Source: Dirofilaria immitis (taxonomy: Eukaryota > Nematoda > Chromadorea > Rhabditida > Onchocercidae). Taken from it: a DNA stretch of 64,000 nt. The position numbers and the translations under genes were made by a program. Under the pieces are notes generated by a model. That model saw only the letters and a list, made by a program, of their open reading frames with translations. It ran no database searches and had not been told where the DNA came from. Below are positions 26,001 through 39,698 of this stretch, piece after piece; the stretch's first letter is position 1, and each line of letters opens with the position of its first letter. The stretch is from assembly GCA_024305405.1 (NCBI GenBank), contig JAKNDB010000088.1:3056001-3120000 (forward strand), in the 5' to 3' direction.

Positions 26001-26902
26001 CTTCCAATTAGCAAAACATTGACAATTTGATCGATTGTCAAATCCCACAAGATTCTTCCAAAAACAAAAAAACCCATCGGGAATCTCTAAATCATCACTT
26101 TCGTTCTCTATGAAAAAATACAAATCAAAATACATAATGAAAGTGTATTCCACCCTGATTGAATAAATGGAAATCACACCAACAGATGTCCCATTACATT
26201 TGGATGATTTACAAAGAAATTCCCATATCTGAAATTTTGCTTCTTTTACTTATAAATAACGAGATACTCAAACAACCCTATATTTTATTTCTCACTTTTT
26301 TTTGAATTTATTTCAAGGCATCTTCGAACAAATACGGCATTAGTTTGCCTTTTTTACTTTGGCGCGAAGAATGTTAAGCATGAAATTCTATCCTTCTTAT
26401 TCTACTTTCGTTTAGACGAATACAGAAATCCCACTAGAACTCATTCAAAATTTAGCCAAGTTTTATATTCCATAAACCAGGTACTCACAAAATTTCAAGT
26501 GTTATTCCCCAAGACTAAACTTATCCTTCTTTCTTCGTAGGTCACATTCAAAATTATTCAAATCAGCAAACAGAGAATTCAGACTTCCTTGCAACTTTGA
26601 GAATCGATTATATACTAAACAGCTATAAATGATATCTCTGTCATCTAAAATCTGACTTACATATAATAAGTAAGGAAATCTTAAATCTTTGTCAAATAAC
26701 TTTTTCTTATGAATACATTACAAAACATTGATGTCTACTGGCGAATGGAGTAAACGAGCGCTCTTAATCATTTAAATCCCTAACATTCTGAACATTCAAT
26801 GCTGAAATTTCATTGTTCTCTTGTTTGATTCATGATAGTGCAATAAGCTTGATGGAATTTTATACAGCTATTAACAGTATTATTAAGTAATAAAATATTC
26901 TG
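23035..26902. other. Intergenic; one unexplained open stretch
   Basis: This 3.9-kb spacer lies between two minus-strand genes. On the plus strand, 23731-23973 stays open for 80 codons with a protein-like composition but no start codon (see the pseudogene entry). ATTT repeats occur at 24510-24530. The rest is AT-rich without consistent exons. Confidence 0.5.
23731..23973 (+). pseudogene. Possible exon or gene relic, unknown
   Basis: An 80-codon open stretch without Met ends at TGA 23971-23973. It includes KISGGDLGIANNFSFNPADI and LKCFYILVREKEYSKLLAV, which look more like protein than chance AT-rich translation. Just upstream, a different frame reads NEPSITNEEILGNVNMLL at about 23663-23716, as if one gene had been broken by indels. 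No family is recognised and no clean splice sites frame it. It could be a decayed gene, a real exon with sequence errors, or chance. Confidence 0.3.
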
Positions 26903-28933
26903 TTATTGTGTTGAAGATGGGAGTACAATAATATGAATAAAATTATCAAGATATGAAAGATTTTGAATCATCCAAATAAGAGGAGTTGTTGGGGGTATTT
27001 TAATACCATGAGAGATCACAGTTGAATGAGTTTCAATATTTACAACTTTTAGTGCATCAACGATAGTATGTGCTCGATCTGATTCATCAAATGGTGTAAT
27101 TAACGGTTGTTGGAAAGAACAATCGGCCTGAAAGAGCAAAATTTGTGGTGAAATCATCAAATCCGAAAAGTACCGAGAAAACAGCTTTATAAAGCATCAA
27201 AAAAATCAGTGAAGCTAAGTTGCTATTTGTCAAGATCAAGGAAATATGACAAATTTTAAGATACTTTGCATATTTCATACTTTAGCAAACTGCAATATAT
27301 TTTCAGTTTATCTCAATATTTCATATTAAATCCGCAGTGGCAGATAAACTAGCAATCAAAACCATTCTAGGAATGCGCAATCAATTCGAATTATTTGAAA
27401 ACAAAAGCAGTGTACCTGATAAATACGAATAGGAACATGTAACATAGGTTCGTTTTCACTAGATTCCATTAGTTTCTTATTTATCGCCCAAAATTCATCA
27501 AATTTGTCTGGAATGAAGCAAAGTATTCAAATAATTAGTTCTGATCAACAACATGTCATAGAAAAATCAAGCAGTCTTGTAATCGAGATTCTTTTCTGCA
27601 AAACAGTCATGATGACCTAATCCCATTCTCCTTTTTTTCTTTCAAATTATTCATAAGCATTATATAAAGAAAAAAGAAAGGTAGACACAAAAACAAAGCA
27701 CGTTTTGAATAGCAAGATAAATAACCATGCAGTATACTGCTCCATAACTGCCGATGTTCATCAACTTTCATTGAATTGACCACTCTACCTTTATGTTTCA
27801 GCTGATCAGCTTCCTTAACTGATTGAATGTATGAACTTTCTAAATCGTTGCCCCTAAATCGCATCACTTCTTTCGGAGAATCCTGATGTAACATTATGAG
27901 ATGAAGTGATCATTCAGCAACACATTTTCCTTTGTTAATTCGCATAGATTTTACGTTTACAGACGAGATGAAGATTAAAAAATGAATATATTAGTAGATA
28001 AAAATCCAAACTGCTATAAAAAACAATCTAAAATAGAAATATAAAAAAGATAACAAACTTTAGTTTTCAACACAATAGTCCATGGTAAAAGATCGTCCTT
28101 CTTCAACAAATCAAATAAAACACCCACTGGATAATGCCTAGAACGATCATTATAAATAACAGTCCTTAATGTATAAAAATTCCACTTTTTTTTCTAAATC
28201 GCTTTAAAAAATCATTGAAACTAAGCAACAAAATAAATAAGAATAAAATAATACATAGCAAGTAATATTCTTATTGAAATGAATGAATTACATCCCAAAT
28301 TGCATAAGTGTAAAATATTTAGAGAAGGGAAGACAAAAATGAACAAGTACCATTTCAGCGGTTTAGTGTTGTACCACAGCCATACTGATTCTGCATCGAA
28401 ATGATCAATAACAGCCATAAAATATTGCAAAACCCGTGGCAAAATTAGAGGAAATAACTCATCCCTGGAACCATAATCTGAAAACTGTTGAAAAATTCCT
28501 CCATTCTAAACATGAAAATAAAACTATAGGGCTGCACTAATTACAAACATGATATGTTATCAGACCGACTAGGTATGCAGCTCCACATTAAATTTTGCTG
28601 ATATCTTATTGTAGCATATTTCAATGACAAAGTTTTTCTCAGTAATGTAGTCTTATTAAACAATGATGTCTTGAAATATAAGAACTCTGCATTAAAGATA
28701 CATTATTGCATAAATTCAAATAAGATTAGAAGCAGAATACGTTGCTCCCCGCTAACAAGTACGTTTCGAAATTTTTCGCTTGAAATTATATCCTTAAAAA
28801 ATTCGAAATCCAAACAAAAACTAACACAAAATGGTTTGGCTGAACACTGCATGAATTCCAGTTTATCGAGGATAAACTGCACCGGAATACGTCCATCCCA
28901 CAATTTCCGAGTAACCTCGTAATCCTGTATCAT
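26903..28933 (-). CDS. atg-5: Autophagy protein ATG5
   Basis: ATG5 is conjugated to ATG12 and, with ATG16, promotes lipidation of ATG8/LC3 on forming autophagosomes. Six exons: 28933-28826, 28484-28351, 28137-28059, 27882-27726, 27507-27416, 27127-26903, 264 residues (human 275). Landmarks in order: the N-terminal RKLWDGRIPVQF, LILPRV, WLWYNTKPLKWHYPVGVLFD with LLPW, then VKEADQLKHKGRVVNSM containing the Lys that accepts ATG12, then RQLW, FWAIN-KLM, HVPIRIYQ, and the C-terminal ubiquitin-like end PLIWMIQNLSYLDNFIHIIV. The start at 28933 follows CTCCAG|GATCG. An in-frame ATG further upstream (29020) is preceded by non-conserved sequence. The exon 1/2 junction is the least certain, since another pairing would shorten the linker by about nine residues. 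No frameshift was found here. Confidence 0.95.
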
Positions 28934-29513
28934 CGATCCTGGAGTAACGGCTGTATCAAATAACGAGAGGAAATTGGAAAAGAATAACTGAACCAATATG
29001 TTCTTCGAATCAATCCCCATTCATTTTTACTTCCTGTACGATCCTATCTTTACAATTTATGACATCCATTCCATTAGCTGAAGTAAGTCCAAAAAGTAAG
29101 GGAACGAGATAAAAATTAATAATTACTGAGAAATCTCATGTAACAAACTCTGAATCCACCACTTGATCATCTACCAAACCCAATATTTCATGGGTCCATG
29201 CGACAGGAGAAATATACGCCAATCACCAAATCTAGCACATCTATGAATCAATTGCAAATTTATTGTGCTACTATGACTGGATTCTGATGAAATATTATGT
29301 GAACTTTATCATTGCAATGAAAGAATAACTGCTTTACTTTGGTTATAACCTTGTTTTTTCGAGAAAATAGGGACAGTAACGAATTGTTGTTGACGGTTTA
29401 TCAGTTTCAATTAATTGTGATTAATACATTCAGCATACACAACATTCAGACAAATTTATAACTATGTTTATGTTTATGATTAATTGTGATGACATTTTAC
29501 ATATTCCATCATC

Positions 29514-29780
29514 TTATGCTGCCAAATAAAATGCAATTGAATTTGTTAAAAATATGGCCAAGTAAGCTACTATTACATTTTTCCCTTTAATTTTATAAGG
29601 CTTTAGATTTGAGATAATTTCAGAATCAGTTCTAATCTTTTCATTTAATAGTCTTTCTTGCAGATCACTATAATTCACAAAATTCAAATTTGTAATGTCT
29701 GAATTATTGTTTATGATGATTTTTGATCCTTTAGGCAAGAAATTTAAAAAAAAAATGATCTTCCTTAAAAAATTTCGCAT
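29514..29780 (-). CDS. Small hypothetical ORF with C-terminal hydrophobic segment
   Basis: A single uninterrupted ORF of 88 codons. The middle part (NFVNYSDLQERLLNEKIRTD) is polar with balanced composition, and the last 20 residues (NVIVAYLAIFLTNSIAFYLA) form a likely membrane anchor, so it would be a tail-anchored protein. No family is recognised and no splice partners are seen. It ends inside a low-complexity, repeat-rich spacer, and chance cannot be excluded. Confidence 0.25.
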   Translation of the reverse strand: MRNFLRKIIFFLNFLPKGSKIIINNNSDITNLNFVNYSDLQERLLNEKIRTDSEIISNLKPYKIKGKNVIVAYLAIFLTNSIAFYLAA

Positions 29781-29814
29781 TGTACTTTATTCTTGTTTTG
29801 CAGTTTATGCGTAT

Positions 29815-29877
29815 AATATGTGTATGTGTTTCATATTTGTATATGTTTATGTGTGTTTATGTATGTGTGTTTATGTA

Positions 29878-29908
<31 letters not shown>

Positions 29909-29912
29909 TTGT
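29815..29912. repeat. (TG)n / TGTATG microsatellite
   Basis: A run of alternating TG from about 29882 to 29908, preceded by interrupted GTGTTTATGTATG units from about 29815. This is simple-sequence DNA. Confidence 0.9.
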
Positions 29913-32670
29913 TATATGTATGTATGAATGAGTGAAAAGCGTTTGGAATGAAAAGATGAAAAAACGGATTCTATTCTAAAAGATTTCTCGAGAATTATAG
30001 CAAGTACTAGACACATGTTCGGAAGTATTACAACAGATATGTATACATTGAGCATACCTTTGCTATACAATTTCTATTTAATATACTTTTAATTAAAAGA
30101 AAAAGATTAGTAAGGCAAGTTTCTTGTTTGTTATTAAAAGCGGAATGAATGAAAGATGTGTTCCGAAGAAGGAAAGAATATCGAAGTCGTAGGATAATCA
30201 TTTGAGAAGCAGCGTAAGATTTTCGATTCTAAAAACTTTGCAGGATAAGAATGAGCAAGAACAGTTCTTTCATTATTTAGCCTTATTTGTTATGTTCTAG
30301 CCAAGAGAGAGAGTCATGGAATTGTCTAATTAATTTTGATTCATTTGACATTAGATGATGATATGAAAAGTATTTTTAAATTCTGATACGGGAAGTGGAA
30401 ATAGCTTAACACTACTCCTTTCCCTTTTCTTCATTAAATCCTACATTATATCTGTACCATTCTCTCGAATTCTGTTCCAGATTAAGTCTAGAAACCTCGG
30501 TTTAAGCTTTGATCTATTTTATAAAGTGATAATCTTACCTTTAACTTACTAAATATCAATTTATTTTGGATCGATTTTTTCAAATTACAGGTCAGCAGAT
30601 TGAGCAGTTAGTTTAAGAAAGTGTTGGTGTAACTGTCGAAGTAGTTAGCTTATTTTTTTTTCAAGTTTTTTTACTATGAATCTTCCAGAATAGTAAAAGT
30701 TTTGGGTAGTCTAAAGCTATGAAAACAATCTTATTTGATGATATGTTATCATCAATTTAAGTATAAATGAAGGAAAGATTTGAGACAACAAAATCTATCG
30801 CTGACTGCAACTACCCGATTGAAATAGACTACTATGTGAATTATATATGTTTTAAGACAGTTGCTGATATTATTGATATTTTGTTACAACCACATACACT
30901 CACTCACGGATTAATGTTAGGAAGGATTCAATGGCAACTAATAGTTTCATCAGCAAACCATTTCTTTTCTTACAACTTTGTCCGATGAATTAGTAGGAGG
31001 TGAATCTTGATTCACTCAATGAGATAATCATGTAACGATCAATGGTTCTTTCAGAATTTCGTTTCTTCAGTTGTTTGAAAGAGAGATTTCTTTCTTATGT
31101 CTGTATCTGTATATATCTGACAAAGTAATATACAGTTAAGCAAATCACTATTTTTAATAGAATTTTAAAATTGTAATTAAAAAATAGAGAGAATGATCAG
31201 AGGAAATGGAAGAGATTCTATAAAATAATTCCTAGTCTAATTCCAATTCTTCCCTTCTGTCTTCTCTAAGTTTCTAGGCTTATTTTCTCCTGTCATTTCT
31301 ATTATTTTCATAATTCTACTCCTGCTTTTGAATTACCATTATATTTTTTCAGTTTGTGCTAAGCAATAATCATTTTTGGAATATTCATTTGATGTTTGGG
31401 TATTTTATGAAATTATTGTTTATTTGTTCCATCAACTGATAATAACAGGCCGAACAATTTGACAATTAATTGATACTATTTGTATTGCACTAGCAAATAA
31501 TTTACTAAATTTTTATATTAAACAGAATTGTATGAATTGAATTTCGTAAAATAATTTCCACCGAAAATATCTTTTTTCAGTTCAACTTTTTAGCAAAAAA
31601 ATTAAATTTGACAATATTTTTTCATTTTTAAAATTCATAAATATAATAAATTTAGTAAAATTTCATTAGTTTATAATTTTAAAACAAAAATATTCGACAA
31701 GAATTTTTTTATAATTTATAAATATTTTTCATTTCGTAACATAATTAAAAATTAAAAAGAAAAATTGAGATAAAAACTGGTAAAGTTAGTTTATTTCAGC
31801 TTTATTCATTGTCCATTCATATATGAAATTTTTCATATATTTAAAATGCTGTGTGATTAGAATAGATTAAACTCAACCAATTGAACTGAAATTGGAAACA
31901 TTTCAAGTTAATTTTTTTATATAATATGTTTCATTTTTAAAATAGATGTAGAACAAAATAACAAAAGTGATATGGATTTGTTACAAGAATTTATTGCCTT
32001 AATCGTCTCGTGTCACCTGATAAATTCAAAAACAGATTTCGACTAATAGTCTCAAAAAAATAATTTAAAAAAATTTTTTTAACATAGACCTAATCTGAAA
32101 TTTTAATTTTAATTTAAGTATTTATATAGTTAGAAAAACATATAAGAATGAAATTGCAACTTGATTTTAAAATATTTGTTAGCATTTTCTATAAAAAGCA
32201 GCTCCAAAAACAAATTAATAGATATCAATATTTCGATAAATAATAGTAGAACTATATTTGCCTATCGTTTTCTGAGTTAAAAATCATGAAGATTTCATTT
32301 CTTTCTTTTTTATTTCATATCATATTTTGAATTTAAATGCGGAAAAATGTCGAAATTTTTAGAATATCTATTATATGCTTTTTATATTTTAAATTAACAA
32401 TTTTCTATATTTTATTTCAGTTTCAACTTATTTTCAAATTTCGATTTCATTTTTTTGCATTTTTATTAGCGAATCATTACAGTAATTTTATTGGAATTAT
32501 TTTAAAATCCATTAAATTCAGTACTTCTTTATGTATATGTATGTACGGAAGAATGAATAAGAAGGATTTAGAGACATAGATCTCCTGAATTTGAAATAAC
32601 ATTTGTTAAAGAATGCTGTGAGCAGCATGTATGTTAGAGATATAAATAAAGTTCAATTCTAAGCTCAAAC

Positions 32671-32741
32671 TTCTGTTGTTGCTGCGGCTGCTGCTGATGC
32701 TGATGATGTTGATGTTGATGATGATGATGATAATGATGATA
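32671..32741. repeat. Trinucleotide tract (GTT/GCT/GAT)n
   Basis: A continuous three-base periodic tract of TTG, CTG and ATG units, about 440 bp upstream of the unc-87 start codon. No stop-free, splice-consistent gene uses it. Confidence 0.85.
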
Positions 32742-32877
32742 AGATGAAAATGATAATATTTTAGGAAAGAGGTGTTAGTTAACCAGCCATTGCTTTTTAA
32801 AGTTCTCTCTATGCTTTTCAACATTTTGAACTGAAATGATACACTTCAAATCATACATTTCTATCAACAGGATTAGC

Positions 32878-32995
32878 CACAATATATAACATACACAGAA
32901 CACACACACATATATATACATATCCACATATATATATACATATACTTACATACACACATACACATACAGATACGCACAGACATACACAGCTATAT
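32878..32995. repeat. Interrupted CA/TA microsatellite
   Basis: Runs of ACACAC, TATATA and ACATAC alternate over about 118 bp, about 135 bp before the unc-87 start codon. Confidence 0.85.
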
Positions 32996-33129
32996 GTAAA
33001 ATTTTCAGGTCTAGCTGAAGCAGAACAGCCCTGTAGGTGGAACAAAGCAGCAAGCAATAGCATAACAACTTTTAGTTAAAGGATTAATTAACAGAAGCTT
33101 GGAAGAGCGAAAGTAAGTAGAAAATAAGC

Positions 33130-33513
33130 ATGGCCGATGAAGAGGACATCGTAGATGAAGCTGAGGAATCTCAGGAAGAAAATGAGGATGAAGAAGGGGA
33201 AGAAAATGCAGCGGTGAGTTTAACGATTGCTTCTATCATTCTTTGCCACTAATTATTTAGTTTATTCCAATCAAAGCATTATGATTGCGTTTCTAATCAA
33301 ATGCTCAAAAAAATCATTTCAAAAAAATTATTTACTGCTATTGGTAATGTGAAAGTTATACACTATCGATAGTATAATATTATTACCTGGACATTTACCA
33401 GTTAATATTTTCATGTCAGTGACAGATATATTCAAATATTATATTTTTCTTATTATGGTATTTATATATATATATATATATGTATTGATTTGTTATATAT
33501 ATGTATTGATTTG

Positions 33514-33551
<38 letters not shown>

Positions 33552-36500
33552 AAATTTATAATAGCAATTCAAAACTATTAAAAGAAAAGAAATTTTGAAA
33601 TGTTTGAAATTAAAAAAAAAAAAATAAGTGATATTGTAATGTACAATGATCCGATGATTCTTACTTATTTGATTATCAAATATCACATATAGTATATTAC
33701 TTTTATTTTAAAGAAACACTTATAATTGTTATAAATTTTTTTATTAAGCATTTAAATTCATATAATTTAAAGGCAATTTCATCCATTAGAATCTTCTTTG
33801 GATACATTTTTAATGTATCCAAAGTATTTCAATATTGACTTATTCTTTTAAAATGGACATTTGTTAAATTTTACAATATCCTCATTCTTGAAAAGAAAAA
33901 AAAGAAACAAAGTTAATAAGAAACGAATTCGCATAGTTTATTCCAGACACATTATTCTGTTTCAGGAAGAAAATGAGGAGAATGAAGAGCCTAAGAAAGA
34001 AGTCACGAAGCTTCCACCACCAATTGGCATTAAAGTCCAACACCTGGTCGTCAATATGGCGTACCAGAAGTACCAAAGTCTCTTCAACGACGTGCAGCAC
34101 ATTACTCCGGTGGTAAACCATCAAAACATGATAAGGACAAGTTGATGCGCTCCGAAGGCATTATTCCTATTCAGGCTGGATCCAACAAATATGCATCACA
34201 ACGAGGAATGACTGGTTAGTTTAAAAAAAAAAAGGAAAATGCGACGAAATGAAAAATAAAAATTGATTTAAAAATTTGTAATTAAAAAAAATTAAAATTC
34301 GTATCATTCTTATAATGTTTTCGATAAACAAAAAAGAAAAGGATTGGAGAAATTGCAACCTCTAATTTTTTATTCATTAATTTACTCTAATTTATTAGAA
34401 TATTATTGAAAATAATAAACATTTTTAAGGATTTTTAAAGATTTATCTATCCGAATATTTTTTAAATTTTTATTTAATAATTTCCAAAAAAAAAGTTCTC
34501 ATTCAAATTTAAGAATTTATCTATCTTGACCTTTGTTACAATTACATACTCCTTTAATACCTATAATATTAAAAAAAAATGCTAGACAGTTCTATTATCT
34601 AAATTTGGTTGAAAAAGAAAAGATTGAGATTTTGTATCTTTCGTTTCCTTTATTTTACTCGAATTTATGGCTAAGAAATATGTTTGTCATTATAAAGATT
34701 AATCGAAAATACTCATTAGATAATTTAATGATAATTTTCATAAAACATTTCGAAATATTGCCATATGACATTTTCGGTAAATTAAATTTTATTTTTGTGA
34801 ATGAGAATATTTATACAGTTTTAGGTAATTTTAAATTATTTTAGAAAAAATTAGTTTTAAACAAAAACATTTGAAATGCTGAGAACAGCTGTCGTTTTCC
34901 AATAACATGAGAAATTTCATATTTTCCCTTTCATTCTTTATTGTTGAAAGATGAAATAACAAGAAAATATTTATTTATCTTAACCCATCCATCTCGAAAT
35001 GATTCCTGCATATTTTTCATCTTAACATATCATATCATCGTACACTATGATATTAAAGTGGGTTATCTTATTTTAAAAATTTATTATTCAATTTTCAATA
35101 TCCACATCAACCTTAATTGAAAAGTTCAGGCAATGAAATCAATTAGTTTAATCACAAAGTGAGTTAGTAAATAAAAAGTACATTCATAAATAAGCTTTAT
35201 GTACATTAACAAATAGGGTTCAGTAACTAAACCTTCAGCAATTGAATCTACAAAGTTGCATTTAATTATATCGGCGATTTTAGGCAATAAAACTGCCGTT
35301 CACTTGTTATATAATATTTGAGAAATACGGGAAATTTTAGCAGTCATGAATAAAATTTAGTAAGACGAGAAATTACGCTAATAAATAAAAGATTATAAGA
35401 ATTTCTAAAAAAGATTTGAAGTATCGGATAGTAGCGCATCTGTTGAAAATTATAAAATCGTGCATAAAATTTTCGAAATATGCAACAATCATCTTCTATA
35501 ATTATTTCAAAAATAAATGAGAAAAAATAGAGGAAGTTAGAAAGGCAACAGTTATGGATAGCATTTTTGGAAAGTAAAATCATGAATTAGCTCGAGCTTT
35601 CTAAATAATCCTTCTAAAATTTGATTTTTGGGAAAGCGGAAATTTTTAATCGAACTCATCAATTTTTATTTTAATTTTTATCGGTTTTCTATTTCGATCA
35701 TATCCGTTTGCAAAAGTATTTTAATTAATAATTCAGATTTGGATATCCTAGAATTTGGGAGGATAGACAATCTTTGCTCATGCACGTGATACTGAATGCT
35801 TATCATTTATTTATCCATCGTATTTATTACTTTCAACATCTATCATCAAACTTTTATTTAAACATATACTTGAAACAGAAATGTTTAGTGATGATGATAT
35901 TTTGCATTAGTAAGACATGTCGAATCTTGATAAACTTAGTAAAAATTCCAGGTTTTGGTGCTCCTCGTGATGTAATTGACAAAGTTAAAGCAGATAACTT
36001 GCAAGAAATAACGGATGCTGAAAAATAAAGAATCTGAAACAGTCAACTTGGCTGCAATCCGGTACCAACAAATTTGCATCACAAAAAGGGCAGACTGGTA
36101 TAATCTTATCAATTTATCAATTATGATAAAAAAAGAAATTGAACGTGTCATATAAATTCTATTCTTTATATATGACCATTTTCGTTGCAATCATACATCG
36201 AGTTACGATTTTTTTCTTTTTGAACAGGATTTGGTTCACCTCGTGATGTGAATTACAAAACAAAAGGCACCGGAGGTGCAAGCGAGGTGCCGGAGGATAA
36301 AGCACGAGCAACCGATGGTATCGTGCCGTTACAATCTGGTACAAATAAATTAGCTTCTCAAGCTGGTATGACTGGTATGGGTATGCCGCGAATCGTTGAT
36401 GGTATGTTTTTAACGAAATCTTTGCTTGCATTATAAATTGCGTCGTTTACAGTATCGCTCTGAGCAAGATAACGGGAAAGTAATTTCATTGGTTATTTAC

Positions 36501-37779
36501 ATTCATTAAAGATTTCGTGACAGTATCTCGCATTTCTGAATTATTTAATTGGCATTTATCTATAGCTCCTACAAGTGCTATCTGGATTGATAATGCATTC
36601 TTCTAAGTTCAAAAATCTTCTTAATATTAAATGAAGACTTACAAATTTTAGTGAGGAAAACCGATGAACAAGATCGAAATAGTCAAGGATTCATCCATCT
36701 TCAAATGGGTACCAATCGTTTCGCTAATCAGTCCGGCATGACTGGTTTTGGCATGCCTCGACATAATATCACCAAATATAAAGATGAAATCAGAGGTGAA
36801 ATGCCTAACGATGAATCAACCATGTCACGACAAACTAGCGGATGGAAAGACGGTGAGTATTCTTGTATCCAGTATCTCTTTCGGATCGTAACTATCGGAT
36901 TACCATTTTATCGTTAAACTGTTCCATCTTTAAATTTCTGTCTTTCCCACATGCGATTCTCGAAGAAATGTTGATTTCTCTGCAATGCAACTAAAATTCC
37001 TTATTCTGCTCTTTCGTGAAAATAATTTATAGGTGCATCACAAGCGGGGATGTCAGGTTTTGGTGCATTTCGAAATAATACTGTAGCAAATATGCAAGCT
37101 CAAGAACAACGGTCACAAGGTATGATACCGTATCAGATGGGCGTGAACTTCCTTGATTCTCAGGCTGGTAAAACAGGTTTTGGGATGCCAAGACAGGTAT
37201 TACTCATTGGATTAGATCTTGCAACCTATCAAAAATATTCATATTTATAGTAAGCGCGTGTTATAGAGTGCTTTTATATTTCGCTTTTCATAAATCAACC
37301 ATAACTCGATCACAAATTTATTTTTCAGTCCAATTTCTTAAATATGCATAAAATCATAGATACTTCTTTAACACTATAGAAAAGAGTAGTTGAATACTTG
37401 GATCGTATTTTCCTGATCTAATAACTATTAAAAGTATTGTTTCAGGTTTATACTCCATTCGTGGATGATTCACACGAAGAGTTACCATTAGATATGGCTC
37501 GACGGCCAGAAGTACCATTCTGGTCAGGACAAGAAAGTGAATTTGCAAATCAGGTGGCGTTTTGATCTGGTTTTTCTTGATTCTTTTTCATATTTCAGAT
37601 TTAATTCCCTATTAAATAAATTTAAAATCATTTTTGAAATGAAAATAAGATTAATTTTGAAGTTCTGAAGTTAGAAAGTAGAATGAGTAATCAAAAAATA
37701 CTGTATATTACAGACTGGAATGTCTGCCTTTGGAACTCCTCGTGACGTACGCGGTGAATATGTACGACGTTTATGGTAA
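33130..37779 (+). CDS. unc-87: UNC-87, calponin-like actin-bundling muscle protein
   Basis: UNC-87 binds and bundles actin filaments in body-wall muscle. Exons: 33130-33213, 33966-34214, 35952-36097, 36228-36401, 36652-36852, 37033-37196, 37446-37553, 37714-37779, about 397 residues. An acidic N-terminus (MADEEDIVDEAEESQEENED) is followed by TPGRQYGVPEVPKS and seven calponin-like (CLIK) repeats of the form G-I--LQ-G-NK-ASQ-GMTGFG-PR. Repeat 5 is shortened (SGWKDGASQAGMSGFGAFR). The C-terminus is GEYVRRLW. Exon 2 is one base short within ATTAAAGTCC (A run 34032-34034) and exon 3 one base short at A5 36021-36025. Restoring one A at each gives unbroken repeats (GIKSPTPGR and DAEKIKNLKQ). Because this is a conserved muscle gene I treat both as sequence errors. 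Introns 1 and 2 are the longest (0.75 and 1.7 kb) and could hold alternative starts. Confidence 0.95.
33460..33547. repeat. (TA)n microsatellite with duplicated spacer in unc-87 intron 1
   Basis: Three TA runs are separated by two copies of a GTATTGATTTGTTA spacer, so a unit of about 21-25 bp was duplicated within the microsatellite. Confidence 0.85.
33796..33824. repeat. Perfect 13-bp hairpin in unc-87 intron 1
   Basis: CTTTGGATACATT, a TTT loop, then AATGTATCCAAAG. It lies 142 bp upstream of exon 2. Confidence 0.8.
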
Positions 37780-39698
37780 AATTTGATGTATCAACGATAA
37801 TCATATATCAGTGTTTGATGTTGATAATCATCAAATAATTGGAATAGAAATATTTCATCGTTTAAGCAGCTGTAAAGTTTACATACAGTACCATTATTTC
37901 TTTCAGAATAACACGTTGTGGCCTTCGAATTCAATCTTATCTTCCCATTGTAGTTTCTTTCTCCTTTTCCACTATCTACCTAATAAAATGTTGCCTTAAA
38001 TTCTTTTTTCCATCGTCATAATAATAGTTAGCAGATGTTTTAGAAAGTATTTTTAAATGAATTCAGATTTCGAAAAATTTTGAATATTTATTTATTTCAG
38101 CTCAATGTTTCGATCGTATCAATTTAAATGTTTATCTAATTTTAATCATAAGATAATTACGGCTAAATAAAAAATATACTATCAGTGGGATTCAATCATG
38201 TTCATTTTCAAATTTTGATGATCAAAATTTGTTGAAATTTTAAAGCATTTCCCATCAACTATTTTGGTAGCTCGCAAATTTGATTTCACTTATGGAACGA
38301 TTAGCCCACTTTTTCTCTATGCAATAAACATTGAGCATATCGCTTTCTCATCTGTAAAATCACGAGAAAATATAATGTATTATCTTTTTTCGAAAATCTG
38401 CCAATTTTTTTATATTTAAAAATAACTTTATAATATTTTTGATAATGAACAAATTAATGCATAATAATTCATTATCATAAAATATGCTTAAATTAAATAT
38501 TTTATGGAGGTATTTTTATCAGAAATTCAATAAATTTTTTTCGGCTTTATCAACAATCAATCAATTATAAAGGCCAAGAACAAAATTTATATAGATGATA
38601 ATCTCAAGGAATTAGTAATAACGAAATATCACTTGCATATTTTTCTACTGCAGATTTTTCTGCAGTATTATTTGGTAACCGAGATTCTTGGATATTTTCT
38701 ATAATATCGAAAAAAAAATTGTGAAAGCATCGACGAAAAAATATATAAATGAATAAGGAAATGTTGGATAGAAGGAATTTCGAGGATATCCAAAATTTAA
38801 TATTTGAATTAATTTTGTAATATTAGTGAAAATGTTTTGTTCATTTCTGAAACAACATTTTCGAATTTTCAAACAATACATGACGACCATATTCAACTAA
38901 TATTTTAATGAGTGGTACAAAGGAATAGAAATTTAACGACTAAATTGCGGATAAATCACAATGCGACATTTTAAAAGAGTGTTTGTATATTTAAATTTTC
39001 GATATTTATTATGAAATAAGTGAACAGTTTTAGGTATGTTTATAATCCCAATGATATTATCTTTGCTTAAGATAATCTTTTTTAATTTATTAAAATATCC
39101 AATAATAAACTACTTTACAAATTTTTATTTATTTATCATCTCATAACATTTTTTTAACTATTAATAAAAATAATTGGCTCTCTGATGAAGTTAGAGTGTA
39201 ATCTAAAGTTGGACATAAAATAAATTTATATATAATAAATCCATTTATAAGAATTCTCGACATTTAACTTTAATCTCAGTTGAAGTGAATAAATTACATT
39301 TCTGGTGAATAAATTACATTTCTGATTTTTGACTCGTCTATTTCTTCAAACTTTTTCTGAAATATTTTAAAATAAATTTCCAATTAGTCTTCAAATCTTG
39401 CAAATATATTTGAAGGCTGGAAACGGTTGCTCAAAATAAAGTCAATTGATAGATGACTTACGAAGTGATGTATGACATCATTGTTACACTAACTTCTTCC
39501 AGTAATTCTTTTATATATGAAAGAATGGGAAAATTGATTTGGAAATCTAACTTTTAACATTTGAAATAGCTTTTTGGTCAAAAAGAAAAATCAATATATC
39601 ACATTAACTATTGCTCAAGATTTGGTTGCTATTGGTAACCATTTCCGAAGAAATGAAGTTGTTGAAAAGCAAGTAGTTAGTTGTAGGGGACGACAAAG
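37780..39698. other. Intergenic
   Basis: AT-rich 1.9-kb spacer between unc-87 and bbs-8 on the same strand. It holds a 20-bp unit (TGAATAAATTACATTTCTGG) repeated twice in tandem near 39286-39324 and a small palindrome, CTGCAG-ATTTTT-CTGCAG, near 38650. No exons were seen. Confidence 0.5.

Larger units (their letters stand above)
28934..33129. other. Intergenic, rich in simple repeats
   Basis: This 4.2-kb spacer lies between divergent atg-5 and unc-87. It holds a (TG)n microsatellite near 29880, a weak minus-strand ORF at 29514-29780, a trinucleotide tract at 32671-32741 and a CA/TA tract at 32878-32995. The unc-87 promoter should lie near 32600-33130. An acceptor-like TTTTCAG ends at 33008, which may mark an SL or 5' UTR splice. 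Confidence 0.5.

Noticed and set aside
33861..34145. 94-codon plus-strand ORF
   Set aside because: It contains the start of unc-87 exon 2 but leaves the true frame after 34034 because of the one-base deletion. The tail is a shadow.
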